Of a DNA stretch of 64,000 bases, positions 54,236-61,809 are shown piece after piece; positions within the stretch are counted from its first letter, which is position 1, and each line of letters opens with the position of its first letter. Origin of the DNA: Streptomyces griseorubiginosus (lineage in GTDB: Bacteria; Actinomycetota; Actinomycetes; Streptomycetales; Streptomycetaceae). The notes under the pieces are model-generated. The model saw nothing but the letters and a program-made list of their open reading frames with translations, did not search any database and was not told the DNA's origin. The position numbers and the translations under genes were made by a program. The stretch is taken from assembly GCF_001514195.1 (NCBI RefSeq), contig NZ_KQ948736.1, positions 563,328 to 627,327 on the forward strand, read 5' to 3'.

Positions 54236-55476
54236 CGAGGAGGCTCCCATCGCTGAGCGTCGTCGCGGAGGTCGTCGAAGACCGACTTCAAGGTGATCAA
54301 CGCGCGTTGCACGTGTGGCAGTTCCAACGGAGTGGGTGACGTGAGGCATTCCGCGCGTCGCTCGTCGGAGTCGCCGAGCAGCGGGCCGGTGGACAGCCGT
54401 ACGCGCAGGGCGCCGAGGTCGTCGCCGAAGCGGTGGCCGCCGGGCGCGGGCATGCCCAGCCGGGTGGTGAGGAGGTCCTCCAGGTCCTGCGCGTCGCCGA
54501 CGCCCTGTGGGGTGAGGGCGGGGCGCAGCGGGCCGAGGTCGGCGTAGAGGTGGCGGCCGGCCCGTGGGGGCAGCGAGAGGGCGCCCGCGCCGACGACGAC
54601 GGCGTGCGCGGCGGCGGCCACGCGCGCGTGGAGCTTCACGACGGCCGCGCGGTGGGCGGTGACCGTCTCGGGCTCGGTGAGGGCGTGGGCCGCGGCCGCG
54701 GCGACCGGGGCGGCGACCCGGGCGCCCAGGGCGGTCAGGACGTCCAGCACGCGCGCGCGGAGGCCGTCCCCGCTGCCGTTCGCCGGGAAGCGGGCGATCG
54801 CGGCCGGCCAGCCGGTGGGCAGCAGGGCGCCGGCCAGGTCGGTGACGACGGTGACCCGGTCGGGCAGCATGTCGGCGGGGCTGAGCAGCACCGTCTCGTG
54901 GGGGGCGTGCACGGTGTCGCGCCAGGTCTCGTCGCTGACCAGGTGCAGGCCCTCGCCCGCGGCGGCCTCGACGGTCTCGTGCAGCACCTCCGGCGGGGCG
55001 ACGGTGGCCGTGGGGTCGTCGGCGACGGACAGCACCAGCAGCCGCGGGTCACCGCCTTCGGCGCGCACCCGGCGCACGGTCTCCAGGAGGGCGTAGGGGT
55101 CCGGGACGCCGCCGCACTCGGCCGGTGTTGCCACGTGGAAGACGGGTCTGCCCAGCAGGCGCGCGTACGGCGCCCACCAGGCGGCGCAGGGCCGGGGCAC
55201 CAGGACGTCACCGCCGAGCGCGGCGGTCAGGGCGAGCAGGAGGGCCGGGGCGCCGGGGGCGGCGGCCACGTGGTCGGGCCGGACGAGCAGGCCGCGCCGG
55301 GCCGTGTAGTCGCAGGCGGCCTCCAGGAGCGCGGTGCCGCCGCCGACCGGTTCGGCACGGTGGCGGGTGGCCGCGGCGGCGAGGACGGCGGCGAGCTCGG
55401 GAAGTACGGGCAGTCCGTCGTCGGGGAGCGGGGGGCCGTAGCGGACCGGGCCGTGGTCCTTCGGGTCGGTCCGCAT
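54232..55476 (-). CDS. Aminotransferase-fold (class I/II) protein lacking the PLP lysine
   Basis: 414 residues from ATG 55476, with GGAGGT six bases upstream. The fold-type I pattern is clear: LPELAAVLAAAATRHRAEPV, APGAPALLLALTAALGGDVL, PDPYALLETVRRVRAEGGDP, and HLVSDETWRDTVHAPHETVL. Where class I enzymes have the Schiff-base lysine (DLAKAL...GWRLG) this protein reads TDLAGALLPTGWPAAIARF, with Gly for Lys. Only three lysines exist in the protein, none near that site. It is either catalytically dead, binding PLP or another ligand non-covalently, or a regulator-like remnant. Translation is coupled to the NAPE-PLD-like hydrolase. Confidence 0.82.
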   Translation of the reverse strand: MRTDPKDHGPVRYGPPLPDDGLPVLPELAAVLAAAATRHRAEPVGGGTALLEAACDYTARRGLLVRPDHVAAAPGAPALLLALTAALGGDVLVPRPCAAWWAPYARLLGRPVFHVATPAECGGVPDPYALLETVRRVRAEGGDPRLLVLSVADDPTATVAPPEVLHETVEAAAGEGLHLVSDETWRDTVHAPHETVLLSPADMLPDRVTVVTDLAGALLPTGWPAAIARFPANGSGDGLRARVLDVLTALGARVAAPVAAAAAHALTEPETVTAHRAAVVKLHARVAAAAHAVVVGAGALSLPPRAGRHLYADLGPLRPALTPQGVGDAQDLEDLLTTRLGMPAPGGHRFGDDLGALRVRLSTGPLLGDSDERRAECLTSPTPLELPHVQRALITLKSVFDDLRDDAQRWEPPR

Positions 55477-55658
55477 GGTCACCTCCGTCAGCCGCTCCGC
55501 GGTGGCTCGTCGGGTCCGCCGTCTCGTTCTGCCCCGCCTGTCGCGCTCCTCGCGATCTGAGTACCCACGGTGCCGAGGGGCCATGGCCGCCCGTGCGGGT
55601 TGCGCCCGTCACACCGTCCTGACGTTTCGGCCGGGGCCTGCCCGTCCCGTGGGGCCGG

Positions 55659-56351
55659 TCAGGTGTCCCTCGTCGGGACCTTGCGGCGCAGCCGGTACAC
55701 GGCGCCGCCGGCGGCGCCCGCGATCAGCAGTCCCCCGGCGACCAGGGCGGGCACGCTGTCGGTGAAGCTGCCGCCCTGGCCGGCCCGGACCGGGCGCTGG
55801 ATGACGGCGGCGGCGCAGGCGTCGGTGCGTGGCTCGGTGTGCTGCGTGGTGTACGGCTCCACGCTCGGCGCGGCGCAGGGGCGGTGGCTGCCGGTGGCGG
55901 TGCCGGTGCCGGTGCCGGTGCCGCGGGTGACGGTGAACGTGGCGCTCCAGGCCTTGCCGGCTGCGCGGTCGGCGCTGGGGCAGGTGCCGTCGACGGTCCA
56001 CGCGGAGTCCGGTCCGACACCACCGGCGCCGTCCTGGAGCTCCTGGTCGGCGGAGACCCGCGCGGTGCCGCTGTAGGCGGGGCCAGTGACCGCGTCCTCG
56101 TTGCCGGGCACCAGTTGCAGCCGTACGGTCTCCGTCTCGAAGGCCTCGGAGGTGGCGTCGAGGGTGGCGGGGGGCGTACCGGTGCCGGGGTCGCAGGACA
56201 CGGACACCGTGACGCTGCCGCCCGGCTGGACACTGCCGGGGCTGACCTCCGCGGACGGATCCGCGAAGGCGCTGTGCGCGGTGCCGCCCAGGGCGATCCC
56301 AAGGGCGGGAAGGACGACGGACAGGGCCCGGAGACGGGCGGTGCGGCGCAT
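55659..56351 (-). CDS. Secreted, C-terminally anchored hypothetical protein
   Basis: 230 residues from ATG 56351, with AAGGAG seven bases upstream. A signal peptide (RALSVVLPALGIALGGTAHS, to about residue 29) leads to an Ig-like beta region (SPGSVQPGGSVTVSVSCDPG), a region rich in Thr and Gly (TRGTGTGTGTATG), a Cys-containing stretch, and a C-terminal transmembrane helix (VPALVAGGLLIAGAAGGAVY) with a basic tail RLRRKVPTRD. There is no LPXTG-type sorting signal. It is probably a surface protein. It lies downstream of the sigma-factor gene with a 299-base gap; no clear promoter was seen there. Confidence 0.7.
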   Translation of the reverse strand: MRRTARLRALSVVLPALGIALGGTAHSAFADPSAEVSPGSVQPGGSVTVSVSCDPGTGTPPATLDATSEAFETETVRLQLVPGNEDAVTGPAYSGTARVSADQELQDGAGGVGPDSAWTVDGTCPSADRAAGKAWSATFTVTRGTGTGTGTATGSHRPCAAPSVEPYTTQHTEPRTDACAAAVIQRPVRAGQGGSFTDSVPALVAGGLLIAGAAGGAVYRLRRKVPTRDT

Positions 56352-56650
56352 GGGGAGGACTCCTTCGGCCGACGGCTGCGGGGCCCGTCGTCGGGCGTCG
56401 GGGATACGACGACTGGACCGGGGCGCGACGGTCGCACCCACAGCCATCACAGCCCGCCCTGCCCCGTCCCGCGCGCGGCCGGAGTCCATTGGCGGGACGG
56501 CGGGGGCCGACCGGGTGACACGAAGCCGACGGGGCCCCCGGATCCCACCGACACGGCCACCAGCGAACCCGGGCCGACCACAGAACCTGCGCCGACCCTC
56601 ACTACCAGGCAGTACCTCCCGGCGCTCCCCTCAGGGAACACCCCCCGCGC

Positions 56651-57448
56651 TCACGCCCCCGCATCCCGCATGATCTGCTCCCGCAGCCGGCCGCAGCAGC
56701 GGCTGATCAGGCGGGAGACGTGCATCTGGGAGATGCCCAGCTGCTCGGCGATGCGGCTCTGGGTCATGTCGGCGAAGAACCGCATGTAGAGGATCGCCCG
56801 CTCCCGCTCGGACAGTGCGGCGAGGCGGGGCTTGACGGACTCGCGGTCGACGACCGTGTCCAGCGCGGGGTCGGCCGAGCCGAGGGCGTCGGCGAGGGAG
56901 TAGCCGTCCTCGCTCCCGGGCAGCTCGGCGTCCAGAGAGAGCGCGGTGAAGCTCTCCAGGGCCTCCAGGCCGGTCAGGACCTCGTCCTCGGTCATGCTCG
57001 CGTGCCCGGCGATCTCGGCGACGGTGGGCCCGCGGCCCGGAATGGTCTGCGAGAGGTCCTGGACGGCGCACCGGACCCGGTTGCGCAGGTCCTGGACCCG
57101 GCGCGGCACGTGCAGCGTCCACATGTGGTCGCGGAAGTGCCGCTTGATCTCGCCGGTGATGGTGGGCACGGCGTAGCTCTCGAAGGCGTTGCCGAGGCCG
57201 GGGTCGTAGCGGTCGACGGCCTTGACCAGGCCGAGCGCGGCGACCTGGCGCAGGTCGTCGAGGGTCTCGCCACGGTTGCGGAAGCGGCCGGCGAGCCGGT
57301 CGGCCATGGGCAGCCAGGCCTCCACGAGCCGTCCGCGCAGGGCTTCGCGCTCGGGCCCCGGGGGCAGTTCGGCGAGCGTGCGGAAGGCCTCGGCGGTGTC
57401 GGGGGCGTCGTCGTGCGGGTGGTGCTTCGCGCTTGCTGGAACGGGCAT
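56651..57448 (-). CDS. SigB/SigF-family RNA polymerase sigma factor
   Basis: 265 residues from ATG 57448. It is a group 3 sigma factor: region 2 (LPMADRLAGRFRNRGETLDD, LRQVAALGLVKAVDRYDPGL, FESYAVPTITGEIKRHFRDH), region 3 (VPRRVQDLRNRVRCAVQDLS), and region 4 (LSERERAILYMRFFADMTQS, RIAEQLGISQMHVSRLISRC). Members of this group direct osmotic, oxidative and developmental stress regulons in streptomycetes and recognise GNNT-N14-16-GGGTAY promoters. No anti-sigma factor gene is adjacent. Two genes or operons within 3 kb have such promoters. Confidence 0.92.
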   Translation of the reverse strand: MPVPASAKHHPHDDAPDTAEAFRTLAELPPGPEREALRGRLVEAWLPMADRLAGRFRNRGETLDDLRQVAALGLVKAVDRYDPGLGNAFESYAVPTITGEIKRHFRDHMWTLHVPRRVQDLRNRVRCAVQDLSQTIPGRGPTVAEIAGHASMTEDEVLTGLEALESFTALSLDAELPGSEDGYSLADALGSADPALDTVVDRESVKPRLAALSERERAILYMRFFADMTQSRIAEQLGISQMHVSRLISRCCGRLREQIMRDAGA

Positions 57449-57628
57449 CAGCGTCGCAACTCCCTGGATCGTGCTCCGGGTTGAGCGATCGGGGTGGGAG
57501 CGCGTCCGCGAGGGGGGACCGGACGGGCGCGACCGTGGCGGCAGGGGGCCGCTCCCACGGACGTGCCTCCGGTCCGAAGCACTGGGAATGCGCCTGCCCC
57601 CGACCCTCGACGCCAAACGCCGAGGCAG

Positions 57629-57652
57629 GTTTTCCCGGCGCGTGCAGGGTGA
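57629..57652 (+). promoter_or_regulatory. Sigma-B-type promoter of the ThDP-enzyme gene
   Basis: GTTT-N14-GGGTGA lies 47 bases before the ATG at 57699. It fits the streptomycete sigma-B consensus GNNT-N14-16-GGGTAC/T except for the last two bases of the -10. Confidence 0.45.
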
Positions 57653-57698
57653 CTCGTAGGGCTGCTGCCTGTGCCATCTATGTCCGGGAGGTCAGCAC

Positions 57699-59495
57699 AT
57701 GAGCACCAAGGTGTCCGATCACATCCTCGAACGGCTGCGCGAGTGGGGTGTGGACCATGTCTTCGGTTATCCGGGCGACGGCATCAACGGTCTGCTGGCG
57801 GCCTGGGGACGGGCCGACAACCAGCCGCGGTTCGTGCAGTCCCGGCACGAGGAGATGTCCGCGTTCGAGGCGGTCGGTTACGCCAAGTTCAGCGGGCGCA
57901 TCGGAGTGTGCGCCGCCACGTCGGGGCCCGGGGCGATCCATCTGCTCAACGGCCTGTACGACGCGAAGCTGGACCATGTGCCGGTGCTGGCGATCGTCGG
58001 CCAGACGCACCGTACGGCGATGGGCGGGTCGTACCAGCAGGAGGTCGATCTGCACACCCTGTTCAAGGACGTCGCCTCGGAGTTCGTGGAGACGGTGACG
58101 GTCCCGGAGCAGCTGCCGAACGTCCTGGACCGGGCGATCCGCACCGCGTACGCCCGCCGCTGTCCCACCGCGATCATCATCCCCGGGGACGTACAGGAGC
58201 TCGACTACGCGCCACCCACGCACGAGTTCAAGATGTTGCCGTCCAGCCTGGGCCGCAGCAACTGGACCACGGTGCCCTCCGAGGAGTCGCTCCAGCGGGC
58301 CGCGGAGATCCTCAACTCCGGTGAGAAGCCCGCGATCCTGATCGGTCAGGGCGCGGCCGGGGCGCGGGCCGAGGTGGAGCGGGTGGCCGAGATGCTCGGC
58401 GCCGGGGTCGCCAAGGCGCTGCTCGGCAAGGACGTCCTGAGCGACGAACTCCCTTATGTCACCGGCTCGATCGGGCTGCTGGGCACGCGTCCGTCGTACG
58501 AACTCATGCGGGACTGCGACACCCTGCTGACCATCGGGTCGTCGTTCCCGTACACGCAGTTCATGCCGGAGTTCGGCAAGGCGCGGGCGGTGCAGATCGA
58601 CATCGACCCGCACATGATCGGAATGCGCTACCCGTACGAGGTGAACCTGGTCGGCGACGCGAAGGCCACGCTCCAGCGGCTGATCCCGATGCTGGACGCG
58701 GAGCGCGGTGAGCGCAAGTGGTACGAGACGGTGTGCGACAACGTCAAGCGCTGGCGTGACGTGATGGACCGGCGGGCGCAGCAGTCGGCCGACCCGATCA
58801 ACCCGGAGTACGTGGCCCGGGCGCTGGACCCGCTGCTGCCGGACGACGTGATCGTCACCTCGGACTCCGGCTCCACCGCCAACTGGTACGCCCGGCACCT
58901 GACCATGCGGCCCGGTATGCGCTCCTCGCTGTCCGGCACGCTCGCCACGATGGGCCCGGGAGTGCCGTACGCGATCGGCGCGAAGTTCGCGCACCCGGAC
59001 CGGCCGGCGATCGCCCTGGTCGGGGACGGGGCGATGCAGATGAACGGTATGGCGGAGCTGATCACGGCGGCCAAGTACCGGGAGTTGTGGGAGGATCCGC
59101 GGCTGATCATCGCCGTCTGGAACAACCACGACCTCAACCAGGTGACCTGGGAGATGCGGGCCATGGAGGGCGCTCCGTCGTTCCTGCCCTCGCAGCAGCT
59201 TCCGGACGTGCAGTACGCCGCGTTCGCCCGCTCGCTGGGCCTGACCGGGATCCGGGTGGAGAAGCCGGAGGACGTCGAGGCGGCCTGGCGGGCCGGTCTC
59301 GCGGCCGACGGGCCCGCGGTGCTGGAGTTCCTGACCGATCCGGCCGTACCCCCGATCCCGCCGCACGCGACCTGGGAGCAGATGGAGGCCACGGCCGCCG
59401 CCATCCTCAAGGGCGACGCGGACCGCGGCTCCATGGTGAAGCAGGGCTTCAAGGCGAAGGTGCAGGAGTTCCTGCCGGGGCGGGAGAAGAAGTAG
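57699..59495 (+). CDS. Thiamine-diphosphate-dependent enzyme (pyruvate oxidase/acetolactate synthase-like)
   Basis: 598 residues from ATG 57699, with GGGAGG nine bases upstream. Order: N-terminal pyrimidine domain with the activating glutamate (SRHEEMSAFEAVGYAKFSGR, Glu51), central transhydrogenase-like domain (KPAILIGQGAAGARAEVERV), and C-terminal PP domain with the ThDP motif ALVGDGAMQMNGMAELITAA, ending in WNN at about 30 residues on (VWNNHDLNQVTWEMRAMEGA). It is annotated in other streptomycetes simply as a ThDP-requiring protein, so whether it oxidises pyruvate to acetate or acetyl phosphate is open. A sigma-B-type promoter precedes it. Confidence 0.9.
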   Translation: MSTKVSDHILERLREWGVDHVFGYPGDGINGLLAAWGRADNQPRFVQSRHEEMSAFEAVGYAKFSGRIGVCAATSGPGAIHLLNGLYDAKLDHVPVLAIVGQTHRTAMGGSYQQEVDLHTLFKDVASEFVETVTVPEQLPNVLDRAIRTAYARRCPTAIIIPGDVQELDYAPPTHEFKMLPSSLGRSNWTTVPSEESLQRAAEILNSGEKPAILIGQGAAGARAEVERVAEMLGAGVAKALLGKDVLSDELPYVTGSIGLLGTRPSYELMRDCDTLLTIGSSFPYTQFMPEFGKARAVQIDIDPHMIGMRYPYEVNLVGDAKATLQRLIPMLDAERGERKWYETVCDNVKRWRDVMDRRAQQSADPINPEYVARALDPLLPDDVIVTSDSGSTANWYARHLTMRPGMRSSLSGTLATMGPGVPYAIGAKFAHPDRPAIALVGDGAMQMNGMAELITAAKYRELWEDPRLIIAVWNNHDLNQVTWEMRAMEGAPSFLPSQQLPDVQYAAFARSLGLTGIRVEKPEDVEAAWRAGLAADGPAVLEFLTDPAVPPIPPHATWEQMEATAAAILKGDADRGSMVKQGFKAKVQEFLPGREKK

Positions 59496-59622
59496 CCACG
59501 GAGAGGGCGGCCGGTTCGAGCCGGTCGTCCTCCGGGTCCGGGAGCATCAGCTCCTCGTAGCGGCCGAGCGCGAGCAGGGCTGCGAGCATCAGGATCGGTA
59601 TGAGCGCGGCGAGGACGACCAT
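59449..59622 (-). CDS. 57-residue membrane protein
   Basis: ATG 59622 with AAGGA eight bases upstream. The protein starts MVVLAALIPILMLAALLALG, one transmembrane helix, followed by an acidic segment (RYEELMLPDPEDDRLEP) and an Ala/Pro-rich tail. It overlaps the 3' end of the convergent ThDP gene by 47 bases. It belongs to a common type of small membrane proteins in streptomycetes of unknown function, and shares the intergenic region with the sigma-B operon promoter. Confidence 0.6.
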   Translation of the reverse strand: MVVLAALIPILMLAALLALGRYEELMLPDPEDDRLEPAALSVATSSPAPAGTPAPSP

Positions 59623-59679
59623 CGCCAGTCCTTCCCAGGGGAGGTGCGCGGGGGGTTCGCATCGGGTCTCCCCGCTTGC

Positions 59680-59715
59680 GCCGGACAAACCCCCTGCTTC
59701 GGCCGGACAAACCCC
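59680..59715. repeat. 14-bp direct repeats 22 bp apart, upstream of the stress operon
   Basis: GCCGGACAAACCCC occurs at 59680-59693 and 59702-59715. The 22-bp period equals two helical turns. The second copy touches the -35 element of the sigma-B promoter. It may bind an activator, or be a small duplication. Confidence 0.5.
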
Positions 59716-59740
59716 GTGTCGGCCTCCGGTCCTCGGGTAC
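59716..59740 (+). promoter_or_regulatory. Consensus sigma-B promoter of the DUF2795-catalase operon
   Basis: GTGT-N15-GGGTAC at 59716-59740 is an exact match to the streptomycete sigma-B consensus GNNT-N14-16-GGGTAC. The first gene starts 33 bases downstream of the -10. The large catalase in the operon is the type known to be sigma-B controlled in S. coelicolor, which agrees with this. Confidence 0.72.
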
Positions 59741-59772
59741 GCGGTGCGGACCCGAAGATCTGGAGTGGAGAC

Positions 59773-60159
59773 ATGCAGCGAGGCAGCGACCGGCTGAGCC
59801 GCCACCGCGACGACGAGATGAAGCACGAACTCCAGGGTCTGCTCCGCTCCGGGCACCCCACCCGGAGCGAGGAGTGGAACGACCCGGAGCCGACCGCCGA
59901 CGACGATCCGCAGGTCTGGGGCGGCCCCGTGGTACCGGGCGATGAGGGGGCGTCCCTGGAGGGCGTCCGACTGGAACTGGCCCGGATCCTGGGCCGCACC
60001 TCGTTCCCCGCCGGCCCCGTGGAGCTGGTGCGGGTGCTGCGCCGCCAGAACGCCCCCGACGCCCTCACCGAGGCCGTGGCGGGGCTGCCGCGCAAGGAGC
60101 ACTACGCCAACGTCCAGGAGCTGGCGCGGGCACTCACCGGGACGGAGGGCACGCCGTGA
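59773..60159 (+). CDS. DUF2795 domain protein
   Basis: 128 residues from ATG 59773 behind GGAG. The N-terminal half is charged and disordered (RLSRHRDDEMKHELQGLLRS). The C-terminal half is a DUF2795 domain (about 60-125: LARILGRTSFPAGPVELVRV, LPRKEHYANVQELARAL). DUF2795 proteins are small stress-associated proteins of unknown function. It is the first gene of the sigma-B-type operon and overlaps the CBS gene by four bases. Confidence 0.8.
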   Translation: MQRGSDRLSRHRDDEMKHELQGLLRSGHPTRSEEWNDPEPTADDDPQVWGGPVVPGDEGASLEGVRLELARILGRTSFPAGPVELVRVLRRQNAPDALTEAVAGLPRKEHYANVQELARALTGTEGTP

Positions 60160-60608
60160 CGGCCGCGCTCGTACGGGACGTGATGACGCCCGGGGTGGTG
60201 GCCGTCCGCCCGGACGCCTCGCTGGTCGAGGCGGCGCGGCTGATGCGCTCGCAGGACATCGGCGACGTGGTGGTGGCCGACGGCCAGGAGGTCGTCGGGG
60301 TGCTCACCGACCGGGACATCACGATCCGGGCCGTCGCCGACGGCATCGATCCCTCGACGGTGAGCGCCCGGTCGGTGTGCACCCCGGATCCGGTGACGGT
60401 GGCCCCGGGCGACCCGGTGACGCAGGCGGCGGCGCTGATGCGGGCGCACGCCGTGCGGCGGCTGCCGGTCGTCGAGGACGGTCTGCCCGTCGGCATGGTC
60501 AGCCTCGGCGACCTCGCCGCGGACCGGGACCCCGGCTCGGCACTCGCCGACATCAGCCGCGCCACGCCCGACCCGGAGCCCGGGGCGGACCCGAGGGACC
60601 TGCTGTGA
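60156..60608 (+). CDS. CBS-domain pair protein
   Basis: 150 residues from GTG 60156 (GTGA overlap). Two CBS motifs: VRDVMTPGVVAVRPDASLVE with IGDVVVADGQEVVGVLTDRD, and TPDPVTVAPGDPVTQAAALM with RRLPVVEDGLPVGMVSLGDL. The pair forms a Bateman module that binds adenosyl ligands (ATP, AMP, SAM or NADH) and reports energy or redox status. It has no other domain. It is tightly coupled to the genes on both sides. Confidence 0.92.
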   Translation: MTAALVRDVMTPGVVAVRPDASLVEAARLMRSQDIGDVVVADGQEVVGVLTDRDITIRAVADGIDPSTVSARSVCTPDPVTVAPGDPVTQAAALMRAHAVRRLPVVEDGLPVGMVSLGDLAADRDPGSALADISRATPDPEPGADPRDLL

Positions 60609-61261
60609 GGGACCGGGCCGCGGAGATCGCCGCCGGGACCACCGTGGACGTCGGCGACGTCACCACCCGCTATCTCCTGTACGGCCTGCTGCCCGGCTGG
60701 TTCGTGCCGGGGCTCGCGGACTGGGTGATGCACCGGCGCACCCGCATCGAGGACACCTCGGGGACCAAGGAGTCCCTCATCCTCCCCCACTGCCCGAAAG
60801 GGCGTGGGGGGACCCCCACCCTGATGATGGCCGAGGTGGGCCTGCCCATCGCGCTGACCCTGCGCTACGAGGTCAACCCCCTGCTGCTGAGCGTGCAGTT
60901 GGGCGGGGCCGCGGTGCACGAGGCGACCGCGCTGTGGGACGTCAGGACGGCCGTCGACAGCGACCGCGAGGTCAAGCCGCTGGAGCAGCACATCCACAGC
61001 TTTCTGGAGTCGCTGCCGTTCGCCGCGCTGGCCGCCCTGATGTGTCTGCACGCCGACCAGGTCAAGTCGCTGGCGCGCGGCGGACGGGGCCACAAGGACG
61101 CCTGGCGGCTGGTGCCGCGCCGGCGGCCGCTGTCCCCCGGTTATCTGACGGGCATCGGCGCCGCGATCGGGGCGTGCGTGCTGCTGCCGTACGGGGAGGA
61201 GCTGCTGCGCTGCCTGCGCACCGCTCGTGCAAGCAAGAAGCTTTCGAGGAAAGGACGTTGA
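60605..61261 (+). CDS. Membrane protein, family seen in stress operons, with in-frame insertion
   Basis: 218 residues from GTG 60605 (GTGA overlap with the CBS gene). Hydrophobic segments are near LLYGLLPGWFVPGLADWVMH, LPIALTLRYEVNPLLLSVQL, SFLESLPFAALAALMCLHAD and GYLTGIGAAIGACVLLPYGE. The pattern ADWVMHRRTRIEDTSGTKES and LLSVQLGGAAVHEATALWDV with HSFLESLPF matches membrane proteins of unknown function often wrongly labelled diguanylate cyclase. A block of 13 residues (LPHCPKGRGGTPT) interrupts ESLI...LMMAE and is encoded by a palindromic repeat. The protein may still be functional, because the insertion keeps the frame. Confidence 0.72.
   Translation: MRDRAAEIAAGTTVDVGDVTTRYLLYGLLPGWFVPGLADWVMHRRTRIEDTSGTKESLILPHCPKGRGGTPTLMMAEVGLPIALTLRYEVNPLLLSVQLGGAAVHEATALWDVRTAVDSDREVKPLEQHIHSFLESLPFAALAALMCLHADQVKSLARGGRGHKDAWRLVPRRRPLSPGYLTGIGAAIGACVLLPYGEELLRCLRTARASKKLSRKGR
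60782..60820 (+). repeat. 39-nt REP-like hairpin inserted in a coding frame
   Basis: CTCCCCCACTGCCCGAAAGG and the rest, GCGTGGGGGGACCCCCACC, form a stem CCCCCAC/GTGGGGG and GCCC/GGGC with one bulged T and a GAAA tetraloop. The following GGGGGGACCCCCA is a motif repeated through streptomycete genomes; GGGGGACCCCC also lies at the FabH start near 1130. It adds exactly 13 codons inside the membrane protein gene. Confidence 0.75.
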
Positions 61262-61266
61262 GTCTC

Positions 61267-61809
61267 ATGCGTATCGCGTTTCTGACCGCACCCGAGGGCG
61301 TCGAGCAGATCGAGCTCACCGATCCCTGGCAGGCCGCGGTGGACGCGGGCCACGAGCCCGTGCTCGTCTCGACGGAGCCGGGGAAGATCCAGGCGTTCAA
61401 CCATCTCGACAAGGGGGACACCTTCCCCGTGCAGGAGGTCGTGGGCGAGGCGTCCGCGGACTCCTTCGCCGCCCTGGTGCTGCCGGGCGGGGTGGCCAAC
61501 CCGGACTTCCTGCGGACGGACGAGAAGGCCGTGGCGTTCGTGCGGGACTTCTTCACCCAGGGGCGCCCGGTGGCCGCGATCTGCCACGCGCCCTGGACGC
61601 TGGTGGAGGCGGACGTGGTCCGGGGCCGGGTGCTCACCTCGTGGCCGAGTCTCCGGACGGACATCCGCAACGCGGGCGGCACCTGGGTGGACGAGCAGGT
61701 GAAGGTCTGCGACCACGGGAACAACAAGCTGGTCACCAGCCGCAAGCCGGACGACCTCAAGGCGTTCTGCCAGACGTTCCTCGACGTGTTCGCCCAGGAG
61801 GCCGCCTGA
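61267..61809 (+). CDS. DJ-1/PfpI-family protein
   Basis: 180 residues from ATG 61267. The class I glutamine-amidotransferase-like fold shows ALVLPGGVANPDFLRTDEKA and the nucleophile elbow PVAAICHAPWTLVEADVVRG with Cys and His. The C-terminal KVCDHGNNKLVTSRKPDDLK matches the PfpI subgroup. Members act as proteases, deglycases or chaperones under oxidative stress; the exact activity is unproven. Its stop overlaps the catalase ATG (TGATG), so the two are co-translated. Confidence 0.9.
   Translation: MRIAFLTAPEGVEQIELTDPWQAAVDAGHEPVLVSTEPGKIQAFNHLDKGDTFPVQEVVGEASADSFAALVLPGGVANPDFLRTDEKAVAFVRDFFTQGRPVAAICHAPWTLVEADVVRGRVLTSWPSLRTDIRNAGGTWVDEQVKVCDHGNNKLVTSRKPDDLKAFCQTFLDVFAQEAA

Noticed and set aside
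56352-56650. A gene or sigma-B promoter in the 299-base gap downstream of the sigma gene
   Set aside because: No frame with a start signal and no GGGTAC/T-type -10 on either strand was found; the stretch holds only GC-rich sequence and the leader of the surface-protein gene.
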